From assembly GCA_017557665.1 (NCBI GenBank), contig JAFYYI010000040.1, positions 1 to 64,000 on the forward strand: a stretch of 64,000 nt of DNA, read 5' to 3'. The translations under genes and the position numbers were made by a program. This DNA is from Muribaculaceae bacterium. GTDB lineage: Bacteria > Bacteroidota > Bacteroidia > Bacteroidales > Muribaculaceae. Below are positions 16,164-24,030 of the stretch, piece after piece. Below the pieces are notes generated by a model. That model was given only the letters and a program-made list of their open reading frames with translations, was not told the DNA's origin and searched no databases. Each line of letters opens with the position of its first letter. Position 1 is the first letter of the stretch.

Positions 16164-17174
16164 TTAATTCTTGATTCTCTCGGCAAAGGCGGCGTTGCTC
16201 CACACGATCAGGCTGCCCGAGACCGTGTCGGCAGCGATGGTCATCACACCCAGGTCGCTGCGCTTTTCCATCATGCCTTTCACTTGGTCTTCACCCATCA
16301 CCATGCAGGCTGTCGCCCAGGCGTCGGCCGTCATGCAGTCGGGTGCGACGATGGTGACGCTCAGCAGCGTCCCTGCCTGGCTGTCGCCCGTGTGCGGATT
16401 GATGATGTGTGACAGTTTGTTGCCGCCCTCGATGCGCCACTTGCGGTAGTTGCCGCTGGTGGCTACAGCACCGCTGTCCAGGCTGATGGCGAGGGCGCTC
16501 TCATGGCTGGAGGCCTCGGCCGCTGCTTCGTCGGTGGGCATGTCGACCGACACTTGCCATGCCGTGCCGCGGCTGTTCACGCCGCTGGCCATCACCTCGC
16601 CGCCAATCTCGACGAGCCAGTTCTCGGCGCCGTTGCGGGCCAGCATGCGGCCGATTTCGTCACAGGCCAGGCCCTTGGCGATGGACGAGAAGTCGAGCAT
16701 CACTCGCGGGTCGCTCTTCACGAGGGTGTCGCCACGGAGCGTGACCTTATCCATCCCGATAAACTGCAGGATGCTGTCGATCTGGGCACGCGTGGGCAGG
16801 GAACCGTTCTTGTAGCCGAAGCCCCAGGCGTTGACGAGCGGCATCACCGTCGGGTCGAAGGCCCCGCCGCTCTCGCGGTTGACGGTGCGCGACGCGTCGA
16901 TCAGGCGGGTGATGTAGTCGTCCACGCGGTTGGCCTTGTTCTCGTTGAGGGCGGTGATGAGCGATGCCTTGTTATAGGGCGACACGCTCATGTCCATGTT
17001 GCCCAGGATGAACTGGATGCTGTCGTTCAGGTCGCGCGACGCCTCGTAGGTGATGTGGTACTCGGTGGTCCACACCACACCCTCGTTGGTGTAGAAACGC
17101 TTGTGGTCACGCGAGCAGTACATCGCGATAGCCAGAACTGCCAGGACAATTAATATTGCAGTAACGCGTTTCAT
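16164..17174 (-). CDS. apbE: FAD:protein FMN transferase (ApbE)
   Basis: Transfers FMN from FAD to a Ser/Thr of a target flavoprotein, in Bacteroidales most often the NqrB/NqrC or Rnf subunits. Residues 1-20 form an export signal whose end (AMYC, Cys20) is a possible lipobox. The ApbE fold follows: EYHITYEASRDLNDSIQ, the conserved VMLDFSSIAKGLACDEIGRMLA (about 168-190), WLVEIGGEVMASGVNSRGTAWQV, HIINPHTGDSQAG and SVTIVAPDCMTADAWATACMVMG with the Mg-binding Asp/Thr region. The length of 336 is normal. The start has a real Shine-Dalgarno, GAAAGGAG, which is unusual here. Its target genes are not in the window. Confidence 0.93.
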   Translation of the reverse strand: MKRVTAILIVLAVLAIAMYCSRDHKRFYTNEGVVWTTEYHITYEASRDLNDSIQFILGNMDMSVSPYNKASLITALNENKANRVDDYITRLIDASRTVNRESGGAFDPTVMPLVNAWGFGYKNGSLPTRAQIDSILQFIGMDKVTLRGDTLVKSDPRVMLDFSSIAKGLACDEIGRMLARNGAENWLVEIGGEVMASGVNSRGTAWQVSVDMPTDEAAAEASSHESALAISLDSGAVATSGNYRKWRIEGGNKLSHIINPHTGDSQAGTLLSVTIVAPDCMTADAWATACMVMGEDQVKGMMEKRSDLGVMTIAADTVSGSLIVWSNAAFAERIKN

Positions 17175-17247
17175 CGTCTATTCTCCTTTCTTTGAGGACC
17201 TTAAAGGTCGTTATGGTGATTAATGGCTGTAATGACTTCAGGGCAGG

Positions 17248-17871
17248 TTATTTTATGAACCAGGTGACGTTGACATACCAGGCGCGGTTCTTGGCGACAT
17301 TGTCGTCGAGCAGCTTGGTGTGGAAGGACTGGCCGATCGAGAAATTGTAACCTGCGCGCAGTTGCAGGCGCTCCTTGAGCTCTACACCGGCTCCCATGTC
17401 GAGATAGACGTTGACGGGAGGGTAGGAGTTGAGTTCCCTGTGGTTGGCGCCCACGAGGAACGAGAATTGCGGGCCTGCATAGATCATCGGCATGATGGTT
17501 GTCTCGGCGCCGTTCAGGCGGTTGTATTTGAACTTGAGATGCAGGGGCACATCAATGTAGTGCATCGACACGGTCTCCTTGCCGGCACCCACCGAGGACC
17601 ACATCGTGCGTGAGCCATAGTCCACCTTGCCCTGCTTGAGCGTGTAGAGCAGCGAGCCCTCGACACCGAACCCGACGCCGCTGAAGTTCATCTCGCTGGT
17701 GAGGCCCACCTGGGGGCCCCAGCCGCGCTGGCAGGGGGCGATGTCGGTCTGCTTGAAGTGAATTTCATTGATATTGGCGCCGGCGGTGATACCCCAGCGC
17801 GAGGTGGTCTGTGCCGTTACGGCAGCCGTTGCGACCAGTGTCGCTACAATCAGTAAAATGATTTTCTTCAT
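17248..17871 (-). CDS. PorT-like outer-membrane beta-barrel protein
   Basis: A 207-residue small barrel. Signal peptide about 1-20 (LLIVATLVATAAVTAQ). The body has alternating strand patterns (WGITAGANINEIHF, GFGVEGSLLYTLKQGK, HYIDVPLHLKFKYNRL, PMIYAGPQFSFLVG, GAGVELKERLQLRAGYNFSIG) and ends VNVTWFIK. The block YIDVPLHLKF...YAGPQFSFL matches the neighbouring gene at 17954-18550, so the two are tandem paralogs of the OMP_b-brl_2/PorT type. The function is not known; such barrels are common in Bacteroidetes outer membranes. Confidence 0.8.
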   Translation of the reverse strand: MKKIILLIVATLVATAAVTAQTTSRWGITAGANINEIHFKQTDIAPCQRGWGPQVGLTSEMNFSGVGFGVEGSLLYTLKQGKVDYGSRTMWSSVGAGKETVSMHYIDVPLHLKFKYNRLNGAETTIMPMIYAGPQFSFLVGANHRELNSYPPVNVYLDMGAGVELKERLQLRAGYNFSIGQSFHTKLLDDNVAKNRAWYVNVTWFIK

Positions 17872-17913
17872 TATTGTTGTTTTAGTTTTTATATCTCTAT
17901 AAACCCCAACCCC

Positions 17914-17955
17914 TAACGTCTAATGTCTAATGTCTAAAATCTAACGTCTAACCTC
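17914..17955 (-). repeat. Heptamer array at the 3' end of the upstream barrel gene
   Basis: Six 7-bp units TAACGTC TAATGTC TAATGTC TAAAATC TAACGTC TAACCTC as read on the plus strand. The last unit overlaps the TGA stop codon (17954-17956, minus strand) of the barrel gene. In the sense direction every unit except one reads TTAGACn and carries TAG. Confidence 0.88.
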
Positions 17956-18550
17956 AGAACAACCAGGCGGCGCTGACGGTCCAGTGGCGGTCCTTGCCAT
18001 GGATTTCCTCGCCATTGTAGTCGCGGTTGATGTAGCTCATAGCCTTGGACATGCCGATGCCGTAGGTCGCCGTCAGCCTCAGGTGGTTGAACAGGTCGGC
18101 TCCGGCTCCCACGTCCCACGACATGCAGGTCTTGCGGTTCTTGAAGTCATCGGGGGCATTCTCGTCGAACAGGACCGAGAAACACGGGCCGGTATAGACG
18201 AGGGGCGCGAAGATGTGGCTCACGCCGGAAATCGGCAGCCTGAAGCGCGCCATCACGGGGATGTCGATGTAGTGGCGCTTGAACACACGGTTGCCGTCGC
18301 TCAAGCGGTTGTCGCGGTGAGTGTACATCGCACTGGCTTCAACGCCCAGGCCGACGACGGGGATGTTGATGTCGAGCACCAGTCCGCCAGTGTAGCCCAC
18401 GCGGTTGTCGCTGTCGATGACCTTGCGGTCGAAGCGCAGCTTGCTGACGGTGATACCGCCGCGCACGCCCAACCTCACCTGGGCCGTCACGGGCAGCACG
18501 GTGGCTGCGAGCAGCAGGACGGCAAGCAGTGTTTTGTAGCTCATCTTCAT
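17954..18550 (-). CDS. PorT-like outer-membrane beta-barrel protein
   Basis: A 198-residue barrel with signal peptide MKMSYKTLLAVLLLAATVLPVTAQ. The body reads LGVRGGITVSKLRF, LGVEASAMYTHRD, YIDIPVMARFRLP, PLVYTGPCFSVLF, VGAGADLFNHLRLTATYGIG and ends DRHWTVSAAWLF. It is a paralog of 17248-17871. The open frame extends upstream across the tRNA gene, but the signal peptide fixes the start at 18550 (ATG at 18556 or 18544 also possible). Function unknown. Confidence 0.8.
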   Translation of the reverse strand: MKMSYKTLLAVLLLAATVLPVTAQVRLGVRGGITVSKLRFDRKVIDSDNRVGYTGGLVLDINIPVVGLGVEASAMYTHRDNRLSDGNRVFKRHYIDIPVMARFRLPISGVSHIFAPLVYTGPCFSVLFDENAPDDFKNRKTCMSWDVGAGADLFNHLRLTATYGIGMSKAMSYINRDYNGEEIHGKDRHWTVSAAWLF

Positions 18551-18634
18551 TGTCATTCGTTGTTTTAAAACCCCAAAGCTACACATTATTTTTGAAACGA
18601 GCCACTTTTTAAGAGTTTTTAGTATTGAAATGAC

Positions 18635-18664
18635 AAAACGGTCCAGCACCTGAGTGCTGGACCG
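18635..18664 (-). terminator. Terminator of tRNA-Val
   Basis: CGGTCCAGCAC-CTGA-GTGCTGGACCG, a perfect 11-bp stem, followed on the minus strand by TTTTG. It lies 9 bases after the tRNA 3' end. Confidence 0.9.
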
Positions 18665-18673
18665 CTGTCCGGG

Positions 18674-18748
18674 TGGGCAGTGAGGGATTCGAACCCCCGA
18701 CCCTCTGCTTGTAAGGCAGATGCTCTGAACCAACTGCGCTAACTGCCC
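18674..18748 (-). tRNA. tRNA-Val(UAC)
   Basis: On the minus strand the 7-bp acceptor stem GGGCAGT pairs with ACTGCCC, discriminator A. The D arm, the anticodon loop CTTACAA with anticodon UAC (complement of 18711-18713), and the T arm with TTCGAAT are all present. CCA is not encoded (ACCC follows). The length is 75 nt. Confidence 0.97.
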
Positions 18749-18767
18749 GTTGCTGTCAAAAGCGATG

Positions 18768-18798
18768 CAAAGGTACTGCTTTTTTTTGAACCACCAAA
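18768..18798 (-). promoter_or_regulatory. Promoter of tRNA-Val
   Basis: TTTG (18798-18795), 19 bases, TACCTTTG (18775-18768) on the minus strand, ending 20 bases before the tRNA 5' end. Confidence 0.85.
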
Positions 18799-18885
18799 AA
18801 AAATCGCACTTTTTTTTCAAAAAAAGCAATTTTTTCCGAAAATAGGCCCGATTTCTCGCTGAAAAGTCCTAATTTTACACACTTC

Positions 18886-18977
18886 AAACAACTAAAAGAA
18901 CTAACAACAACTGAAACAACTTTATCATTTATATTTTTTGTTGTTCAAGTTGTTCATCGTTGTTCAGGTTGTTTGAC
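18886..18977. repeat. Inverted pair of 9-10-bp arrays upstream of the DJ-1 gene
   Basis: The left arm (18886-18922) repeats AACTnAnAnC-type units and the right arm (18939-18977) repeats GTTGTTCAA, GTTGTTCATC, GTTGTTCAG, GTTGTTTGA. The arms are complementary overall and can fold into one long imperfect hairpin around TATCATTTATATTTT. Confidence 0.7.
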
Positions 18978-19000
18978 CAACTGACCAACTTAGAACTGAT

Positions 19001-19552
19001 ATGAAGACAAGTTTCCTTTTTCTTGCCGACGGCTTTGAGGAAGTCGAGGCATTGACGAGTGTGGATGTGATGCGTCGCGCGGGGATGCCCGTGGTGACGG
19101 TGTCGATTAACGAGACCCTGGAGGTGACGGGTGCCCATGGTGTGACCGTCATTGCCGACAGCCTGTTCGCCGACTGCGACTTCAGTGACGCCGAGTGGCT
19201 CGTGCTGCCCGGCGGCGTTCCCGGAGCGCCCAATCTGGCAGCCCATGAGCAGCTGTGCGACTTGCTCGAGGCTCAAGATGACAAGGGCGGAAAAGTGGCT
19301 GCCATCTGCGCTTCGCCGGCTGTAGTCCTCGCTCCGCTGGGACTGCTCGCCGGACGCCAGGCCGTCTGCTATCCCGGCATGGAAGAGACCGTGGAGGGCG
19401 TGAACTGGGGCAATGCACCTGTCGCCATCGACGGGAATATCGTCACGGGCAACGGTCCTGCCGCCGCCGCGGCATTCGCGTTGACCCTCGTTGAGCAGAG
19501 CATGGGAGCCCCCGTAGCCGATCAGGTAGCCCAAGGCATGCTGCTGGCATGA
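19001..19552 (+). CDS. DJ-1/PfpI family protein
   Basis: A 183-residue cytoplasmic protein of the DJ-1/ThiJ family. The conserved Glu lies in FLADGFEEVEALTSVDVMRRAGMPV (about 6-30) and the nucleophilic Cys in VAAICASPAVVLAPLGLLAG (about residue 105). The closing segment VTGNGPAAAAAFALTLVE is typical. Relatives are glyoxalase/deglycase-like or stress proteins; annotations as a thiazole-phosphate enzyme are historical. It stands alone on the plus strand, with the inverted array upstream and the next promoter 25 bases after its stop. Confidence 0.9.
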   Translation: MKTSFLFLADGFEEVEALTSVDVMRRAGMPVVTVSINETLEVTGAHGVTVIADSLFADCDFSDAEWLVLPGGVPGAPNLAAHEQLCDLLEAQDDKGGKVAAICASPAVVLAPLGLLAGRQAVCYPGMEETVEGVNWGNAPVAIDGNIVTGNGPAAAAAFALTLVEQSMGAPVADQVAQGMLLA

Positions 19553-19576
19553 TGATAACTTTTTATTATAATAATG

Positions 19577-19617
19577 TGACAAAAAGTTGTCATTTTCGAA
19601 ATTATAGTGTATATTTG
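19577..19617 (+). promoter_or_regulatory. Promoter with overlapping palindrome, dockerin gene at 19743
   Basis: GTTG (19586-19589), 20 bases, TATATTTG (19610-19617) forms the promoter. The palindrome TGACAA-AAAG-TTGTCA (19577-19592) covers the -33 element and looks like a repressor site. The leader is about 120 nt. Confidence 0.65.
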
Positions 19618-19742
19618 TCGCGTCTTTTGCTAATCCTAATGGCATAAAAACCATTGATTAACCAAACTGGCTTGAATAAATATTTAAGAAAAACCAACTA
19701 CTGTTTATTAATTATATTTTTATTAACCTAAATCAAAAATTT

Positions 19743-21443
19743 ATGAAGAAATTTTTAGCACTTATGTTTGTATGCGCTGGTCTGACCGCAATGGCCGTGA
19801 CCCCGCAAGTGAACAATGTTAAGGTGATGCAGGGCAAGCCCAACAAGACTGTTGTCAACAAGGCTGCCATGCCCCAGAACAGAGTGATGTCTCAGCAGCA
19901 GACCAACAAGATGATGGCTGATTACAGCAAGAGCCTGCCCGGCTTCTTTGCACAGCACAACTTGACTCCCAACGACAACCAGTTGTTGAAGAAGGCTCCC
20001 CGTCGCGTGACCGAGGATGCTCTGCTGGCTTCCAATCCTCTGTTCTCGGCGCTCACCTATGGCTATGACTCACAGGGTGACTCGCTGGCTCTGACCTATC
20101 CTGTATTCACCGGTTTCTGGAATATCGATGTTGCGAAGGGTGAGAACGAGAATGAGTACAACTACTATGCTTGGTACACTCAAATTCCCAACGTCGTAAC
20201 CATCGACTTGGCTAACAACACTGCCGAGATGCAGGCTGGTGTTATGGCTGGTTGGCACTGGGCTGACACTACTAGCCAGGGTAATAACTCTTACATTATC
20301 AACGATACCATCGAGTACGTTCTTCTGCTTGACGCCAAGTCGTTGCTCAATGGCACCGAGGAGGCCAACATCCCGGGTGTTGTTTATGACGACGGTTCAA
20401 TTCACTTCACGGAGCCCTGGTGCATCTATGCCATCGACTTCGTAACCAAGACTACCCACAATCCCCGCACTGGTGATTCTGTAGAGCAGGATACCGTTGA
20501 GGGCCTGGTTACCGACTTCCTTGGTGACACCTGGTTCATGACTCCCAATGGTGTGCACACTTTTGATGTTGCCACTTCGAGCTACAGCAACGATGTTTAC
20601 ATGTTCCAGGATTCCACCACTGCTTATGTTTGGAACCTGTGGGCTGCTTTCGGCTTCGGCTATCGCAACAATGAGATTAACCTCAACGAGGAGGATGGAA
20701 CCGCAGTCTTCCCCGTTCAGCCCGTTGGCTATGAGGACATGAGTTCTTGGGAAGAGCAGTATCCTCAGTACACTTTCGGTGACACTTTCTTCTCCTTCAA
20801 TTATGATGCTTCTGCCGATGAGTTCTCAGAGGATGACGTTCAGGGTACTGTAACTAACAGCACCATTACTTGGGGCGAGCAGCGTTTTGGTAACTATATC
20901 CAGAGCAATGGTCAGACGATGTATCCCGGTATTGCCTATAACAACTCAGTTAAGAATAACGTGCTGACCTGGAAGAGCGAGTATGACTTCTGGATGCTTG
21001 GTAAGACTGCTGATCCCGTGATCTCCAGCGAGGTAGGTGACGAGTTCGTTACCATCAACTGCACCGTTGAGGATGGTGCTGCCTATATTATGGTTGTTGA
21101 CGGTGTTCAGGTTGAGAGCCCCTACCAGGTTGAGCGTGGCGCCGAGGACAAGACCGTGACCGTATTGGCTCTTGCTCAGGCTTATGGCAAGCATGAGAGT
21201 GAGATCGTTCAAGTTGAGGTTCTGATTCCCGCTAAGGAGGATGAGTACCTGCGTGGTGACGTTAACAACGACCATGAGGTGAACATCTCTGATGCTATTG
21301 CTCTGATCAGCGCCGTTCTGAACGAGGCTTGGGATGATGTCAACATGGACAACGCAGATGTTAACTACAGCGGTTCTGTAGACATCAGCGACGCTATCGC
21401 TCTGATCAACTACGTTGCTAACAGCGCTTGGTATGATGAGTAA
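19743..21443 (+). CDS. Secreted dockerin-containing protein
   Basis: A 566-residue exported protein of unknown activity. Signal peptide about 1-19 (MKKFLALMFVCAGLTAMA). A low-complexity Lys/Gln/Asn segment covers about 20-85 (QNRVMSQQQTNKMMADYSK). A large beta-rich body (about 95-420) follows, rich in Tyr, Trp and Asp. An Ig-like domain lies at about 420-495 (DPVISSEVGDEFVTINCTVEDGAAYIMVVDGVQVESPYQVE). The end is a dockerin type I pair, DVNNDHEVNISDAIALISAVL and DVNYSGSVDISDAIALINYV. The same tail architecture occurs at 4474-5820. Codon use is visibly softer (more GTT, GCT) than in the housekeeping genes, which may mean high expression. Confidence 0.82.
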   Translation: MKKFLALMFVCAGLTAMAVTPQVNNVKVMQGKPNKTVVNKAAMPQNRVMSQQQTNKMMADYSKSLPGFFAQHNLTPNDNQLLKKAPRRVTEDALLASNPLFSALTYGYDSQGDSLALTYPVFTGFWNIDVAKGENENEYNYYAWYTQIPNVVTIDLANNTAEMQAGVMAGWHWADTTSQGNNSYIINDTIEYVLLLDAKSLLNGTEEANIPGVVYDDGSIHFTEPWCIYAIDFVTKTTHNPRTGDSVEQDTVEGLVTDFLGDTWFMTPNGVHTFDVATSSYSNDVYMFQDSTTAYVWNLWAAFGFGYRNNEINLNEEDGTAVFPVQPVGYEDMSSWEEQYPQYTFGDTFFSFNYDASADEFSEDDVQGTVTNSTITWGEQRFGNYIQSNGQTMYPGIAYNNSVKNNVLTWKSEYDFWMLGKTADPVISSEVGDEFVTINCTVEDGAAYIMVVDGVQVESPYQVERGAEDKTVTVLALAQAYGKHESEIVQVEVLIPAKEDEYLRGDVNNDHEVNISDAIALISAVLNEAWDDVNMDNADVNYSGSVDISDAIALINYVANSAWYDE

Positions 21444-21471
21444 TTAGAGATTGACTCTAAACACAATAAAA

Positions 21472-21504
21472 GGCAGGACCCCTGACGGGTCCTGTCTTTT
21501 TTTA
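21472..21504 (+). terminator. Terminator of the dockerin gene at 19743
   Basis: GGCAGGACCC-CTGAC-GGGTCCTGTC, a 10-bp stem with one G-T pair, then a run of seven T. Confidence 0.9.
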
Positions 21505-21594
21505 TGCCTTGTGACTTTTGTGCTGGTGGGCAACAGGTTCAGCACCTTACCTTTGTCTATCCTTTTTATTTACTTTTATTGTTGTCCGGTAAAA

Positions 21595-21866
21595 ACATCG
21601 AAGATGTCAGCGGTTCGAAGAACCGATTTCTATGAGAAAGACCTTGCAAGAACCTCGAAGAGGTTCGCAGCTTGGTCCCTGAACGAGTTGGGAACGTGCC
21701 TCGAAGAGGAACTTTATGATTTCCAGGTATTTTTCTATGGCAGAAGTTCGTCTTCGACGCACTTGACAGTCATCGGCCGCACACCAAGCTTCGTGGGCCT
21801 TCGACCCACTCGCATGGTGTTTCCATTTGAAATCGGGCATTCTGCCCGATCTGCCTCTTCGAGGCA
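21595..21866. repeat. Cluster of eight triloop hairpins
   Basis: Eight short stems with a three-base loop. GAA loops: 21595-21607 (ACATC), 21611-21625 (CGGTTC, perfect), 21650-21666 (GAACCTC, perfect), 21696-21712 (CCTC core). TTC loops: 21749-21759 (CGTC), 21793-21809 (GTGGGcC, one mismatch), 21832-21850 (ATCGGGCA, perfect 8 bp), 21852-21866 (TGCCTC, perfect). All GAA loops lie in the left half and all TTC loops in the right half. I see no credible gene in the 554 bases between 21444 and 21997. Confidence 0.8.
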
Positions 21867-21970
21867 TGACCAAGCCCCATTTTGGAAGGCCATAGTTAAT
21901 AAACTGATTTACAATATATTGATGGGGGATGCGTTTTTTCCACGGACACTAATCATTCACTATAATTGTG

Positions 21971-21986
21971 GCAAGTAGTGACTTGC
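21971..21986. promoter_or_regulatory. Palindrome at the 5' end of the phage-like gene pair
   Basis: GCAAGT-AGTG-ACTTGC, a perfect 6-bp inverted repeat, lies 11 bases before the start codon and just after TATAATTG (21963), a weak match to a -7 box. It may be an operator or a leader hairpin. Confidence 0.4.
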
Positions 21987-21997
21987 TGATTGATATC

Positions 21998-24010
21998 ATG
22001 AACAAACACAAGCTAATGAAAGAAACACGGGTGACGCCCGTGGGAATGGTGCCGCTCGACAATGCCGAGGCGGCACGGTGTGGCATGGCAGCGATAGTGC
22101 GTAACATGCGCGAGCGCGAGGACGCCATGCAAGTGACCGGTAGCCCTGTGCCGGCAGGGACAATCGACGAGGGCGACCGCCTGTTGCTGATCGATGGCGG
22201 CCACCACGTGACCTGTCTTGGTCGCGTGGTGAAGATTGACGGTGTGACGGTAGTGACTGTCGATGACGACATCGTGGGAGCGCATGCCGTCGGCCATCTG
22301 GTAGTGATTGTGACGCGTGGCGGTTTGGTCTATCTCTGCCCTCGCGATGGAGCGTGGACGGTGCTCGACCCCGATGACGCCGTGCCCCGGCTGACGTTGG
22401 GAGCGCGGTGTGTCACCACGAGTGCCGACATTGCCGCCTATACCTTTGCCGAACCTTACAGCCAGTGGCGGGCTCCGCTGGCCGACGTGGACACCAGCGC
22501 TTTGAGGGCCATCTTGAGGACGGCTTGGAATGTGCTTGCCGATGATGCAGCGGCAATGGGGCATCATGTGGGGCCCATGCTGGTGAGATGGGCGGTGCGG
22601 CTGCACGACGACAGCTACCTGTGGATGAGCGACCCGGTGAGGGTGGGGGACGAAACTCTGGCCAACGCCGACCGCATCACCGCCATCGTGAACGCGACCG
22701 GCAACGGTTTCACCGGCACCCAGGCCACCGCGATGCCGATGGTACATTACAGCCTGGACATCGGCGTGACGAGTGGCGTTGCCGCCGAATGGCTGCCGCT
22801 GGTAAAGAGCATCGACGTGCTGGCGACGACCGAGGCTCGGTTGCTGGCCGCTGGCGGCATGCTGGACTATCGCTGTTTCACGCGCACAACGGGTGGGCGT
22901 GAGTATGTGTTGGAGATGGGACTCGCGCGGCGTGGCGCAGCCGATATTGCCGCCCAGTTGGCCGCATCGCCGTGGCAACTGGTGGCCACCGCTCCTGCCG
23001 CTACCGTGATGACGGGTGCCGACTTTGTCGCTCCTGTCGAGGCGGTGACGCTGACCAGCGCCCAGTGTGCTGCCGTGGGGGCGATGACGTCGCTCACTGG
23101 CGTGGTGTGCTCGACAACGGCAGGCGGACGCCTGTATTGTTGCACCGCGAATGGAGACATCGTCGTCAGTATTCCCGGTAACGCCCTGGTCGAGGCTCAC
23201 CGGCGCAGCGTGCTGGGCACCGTGCCGCTGGCCATGGCGGTGGTGACGCGTCCGCTCTACTCCGGCGGATTCGGGCGCTATCCGGTGTATGTCTTCACCG
23301 ACGACGGCATCTATGCTGTGCCGCAGGGGGCGACGGGCCGCTTGGGCGAGGCGCGCCTTGTGGACCGGACGGTCATTGCCGCCGATGTGCCACCTGTCGA
23401 GGCGGGGCGCGACGTCTGGCTAGTGACGCGCCATGGGCAACTGTGCCGTCTGGGAGGCTCGCAACTCACGGTGTGCCATCGAGACGGGAACTTTCGCGCG
23501 ATGGCGTGGTCCGACGCCTTTCAGGAACTGTGGCTGCTGCCTGCCGACGGCTTCCCCGTGGTGATGATGCCCAGCGGCAGGATGAGTGTGCGCACCGTGG
23601 CGGCAGTTCAGCTATACAGCGACCCGCGCCATGCCGTTGCCGTGAGTGCCACCGGCCAGGTGATGGACTTGGAACGGGAACAGGAGGCGATGATGCCCGT
23701 GGCCTGGCACAGTCATCCCATTGCCATGGAGCCACTGATGGGGCGCGTGGTCAAGCGAGTGGTGTGGCACGTGAGCCGAGGCCCCGTGGATTTGACGCTC
23801 AAGGTCTCGGGGCAGCGCGGCATCATGGCCAATGAGAGCGACGTGAGCCTGATGACGGTAACGGGCGAGGTGAACCAGCCGCTGGCAACCCCAGCCATCG
23901 CAGTGCCCTGCCGCACCCTGTGCCTGCAACTCGACGGAGAGGCCCAATCAGGCACCCTGCTGCTGCCGACCCACCTCCACACCACCAATCCCCACCACAA
24001 AAGACCCTAA
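21998..24010 (+). CDS. Large phage-like protein of unknown function upstream of TerL
   Basis: A 670-residue protein without signal peptide or membrane segments. I do not recognise a named family. It is almost entirely beta-strand with short repeated blocks (DRLLLIDGGHHVTCLGRV; VVIVTRGGLVYLCPRDGAW; DVWLVTRHGQLCRLGG; ELWLLPADGFPVVMMPSG; HAVAVSATGQVMDLE), which suggests a beta-propeller. The segment VRWAVRLHDDSYLWMSDPVRV resembles virion hub or tail-associated proteins of Bacteroidales phages; that is a memory of pattern, not a search result. It is followed after 20 bases by the terminase gene, so the two probably form one transcript. ATG at 22016 is an alternative start. Base composition matches the chromosome. 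Confidence 0.6.
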   Translation: MNKHKLMKETRVTPVGMVPLDNAEAARCGMAAIVRNMREREDAMQVTGSPVPAGTIDEGDRLLLIDGGHHVTCLGRVVKIDGVTVVTVDDDIVGAHAVGHLVVIVTRGGLVYLCPRDGAWTVLDPDDAVPRLTLGARCVTTSADIAAYTFAEPYSQWRAPLADVDTSALRAILRTAWNVLADDAAAMGHHVGPMLVRWAVRLHDDSYLWMSDPVRVGDETLANADRITAIVNATGNGFTGTQATAMPMVHYSLDIGVTSGVAAEWLPLVKSIDVLATTEARLLAAGGMLDYRCFTRTTGGREYVLEMGLARRGAADIAAQLAASPWQLVATAPAATVMTGADFVAPVEAVTLTSAQCAAVGAMTSLTGVVCSTTAGGRLYCCTANGDIVVSIPGNALVEAHRRSVLGTVPLAMAVVTRPLYSGGFGRYPVYVFTDDGIYAVPQGATGRLGEARLVDRTVIAADVPPVEAGRDVWLVTRHGQLCRLGGSQLTVCHRDGNFRAMAWSDAFQELWLLPADGFPVVMMPSGRMSVRTVAAVQLYSDPRHAVAVSATGQVMDLEREQEAMMPVAWHSHPIAMEPLMGRVVKRVVWHVSRGPVDLTLKVSGQRGIMANESDVSLMTVTGEVNQPLATPAIAVPCRTLCLQLDGEAQSGTLLLPTHLHTTNPHHKRP

Positions 24011-24030
24011 CGATCATTCAACAATCAACC

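Noticed and set aside
18551..18829. N-terminal extension of the barrel protein gene at 17954
   Set aside because: The open frame runs back across tRNA-Val and its terminator; the signal peptide at 18550 marks the real start.
21451..21978. A 175-codon open frame downstream of the dockerin gene
   Set aside because: It covers a terminator and the triloop hairpin cluster, its product looks like no protein family, and the frame is explained by the hairpins.
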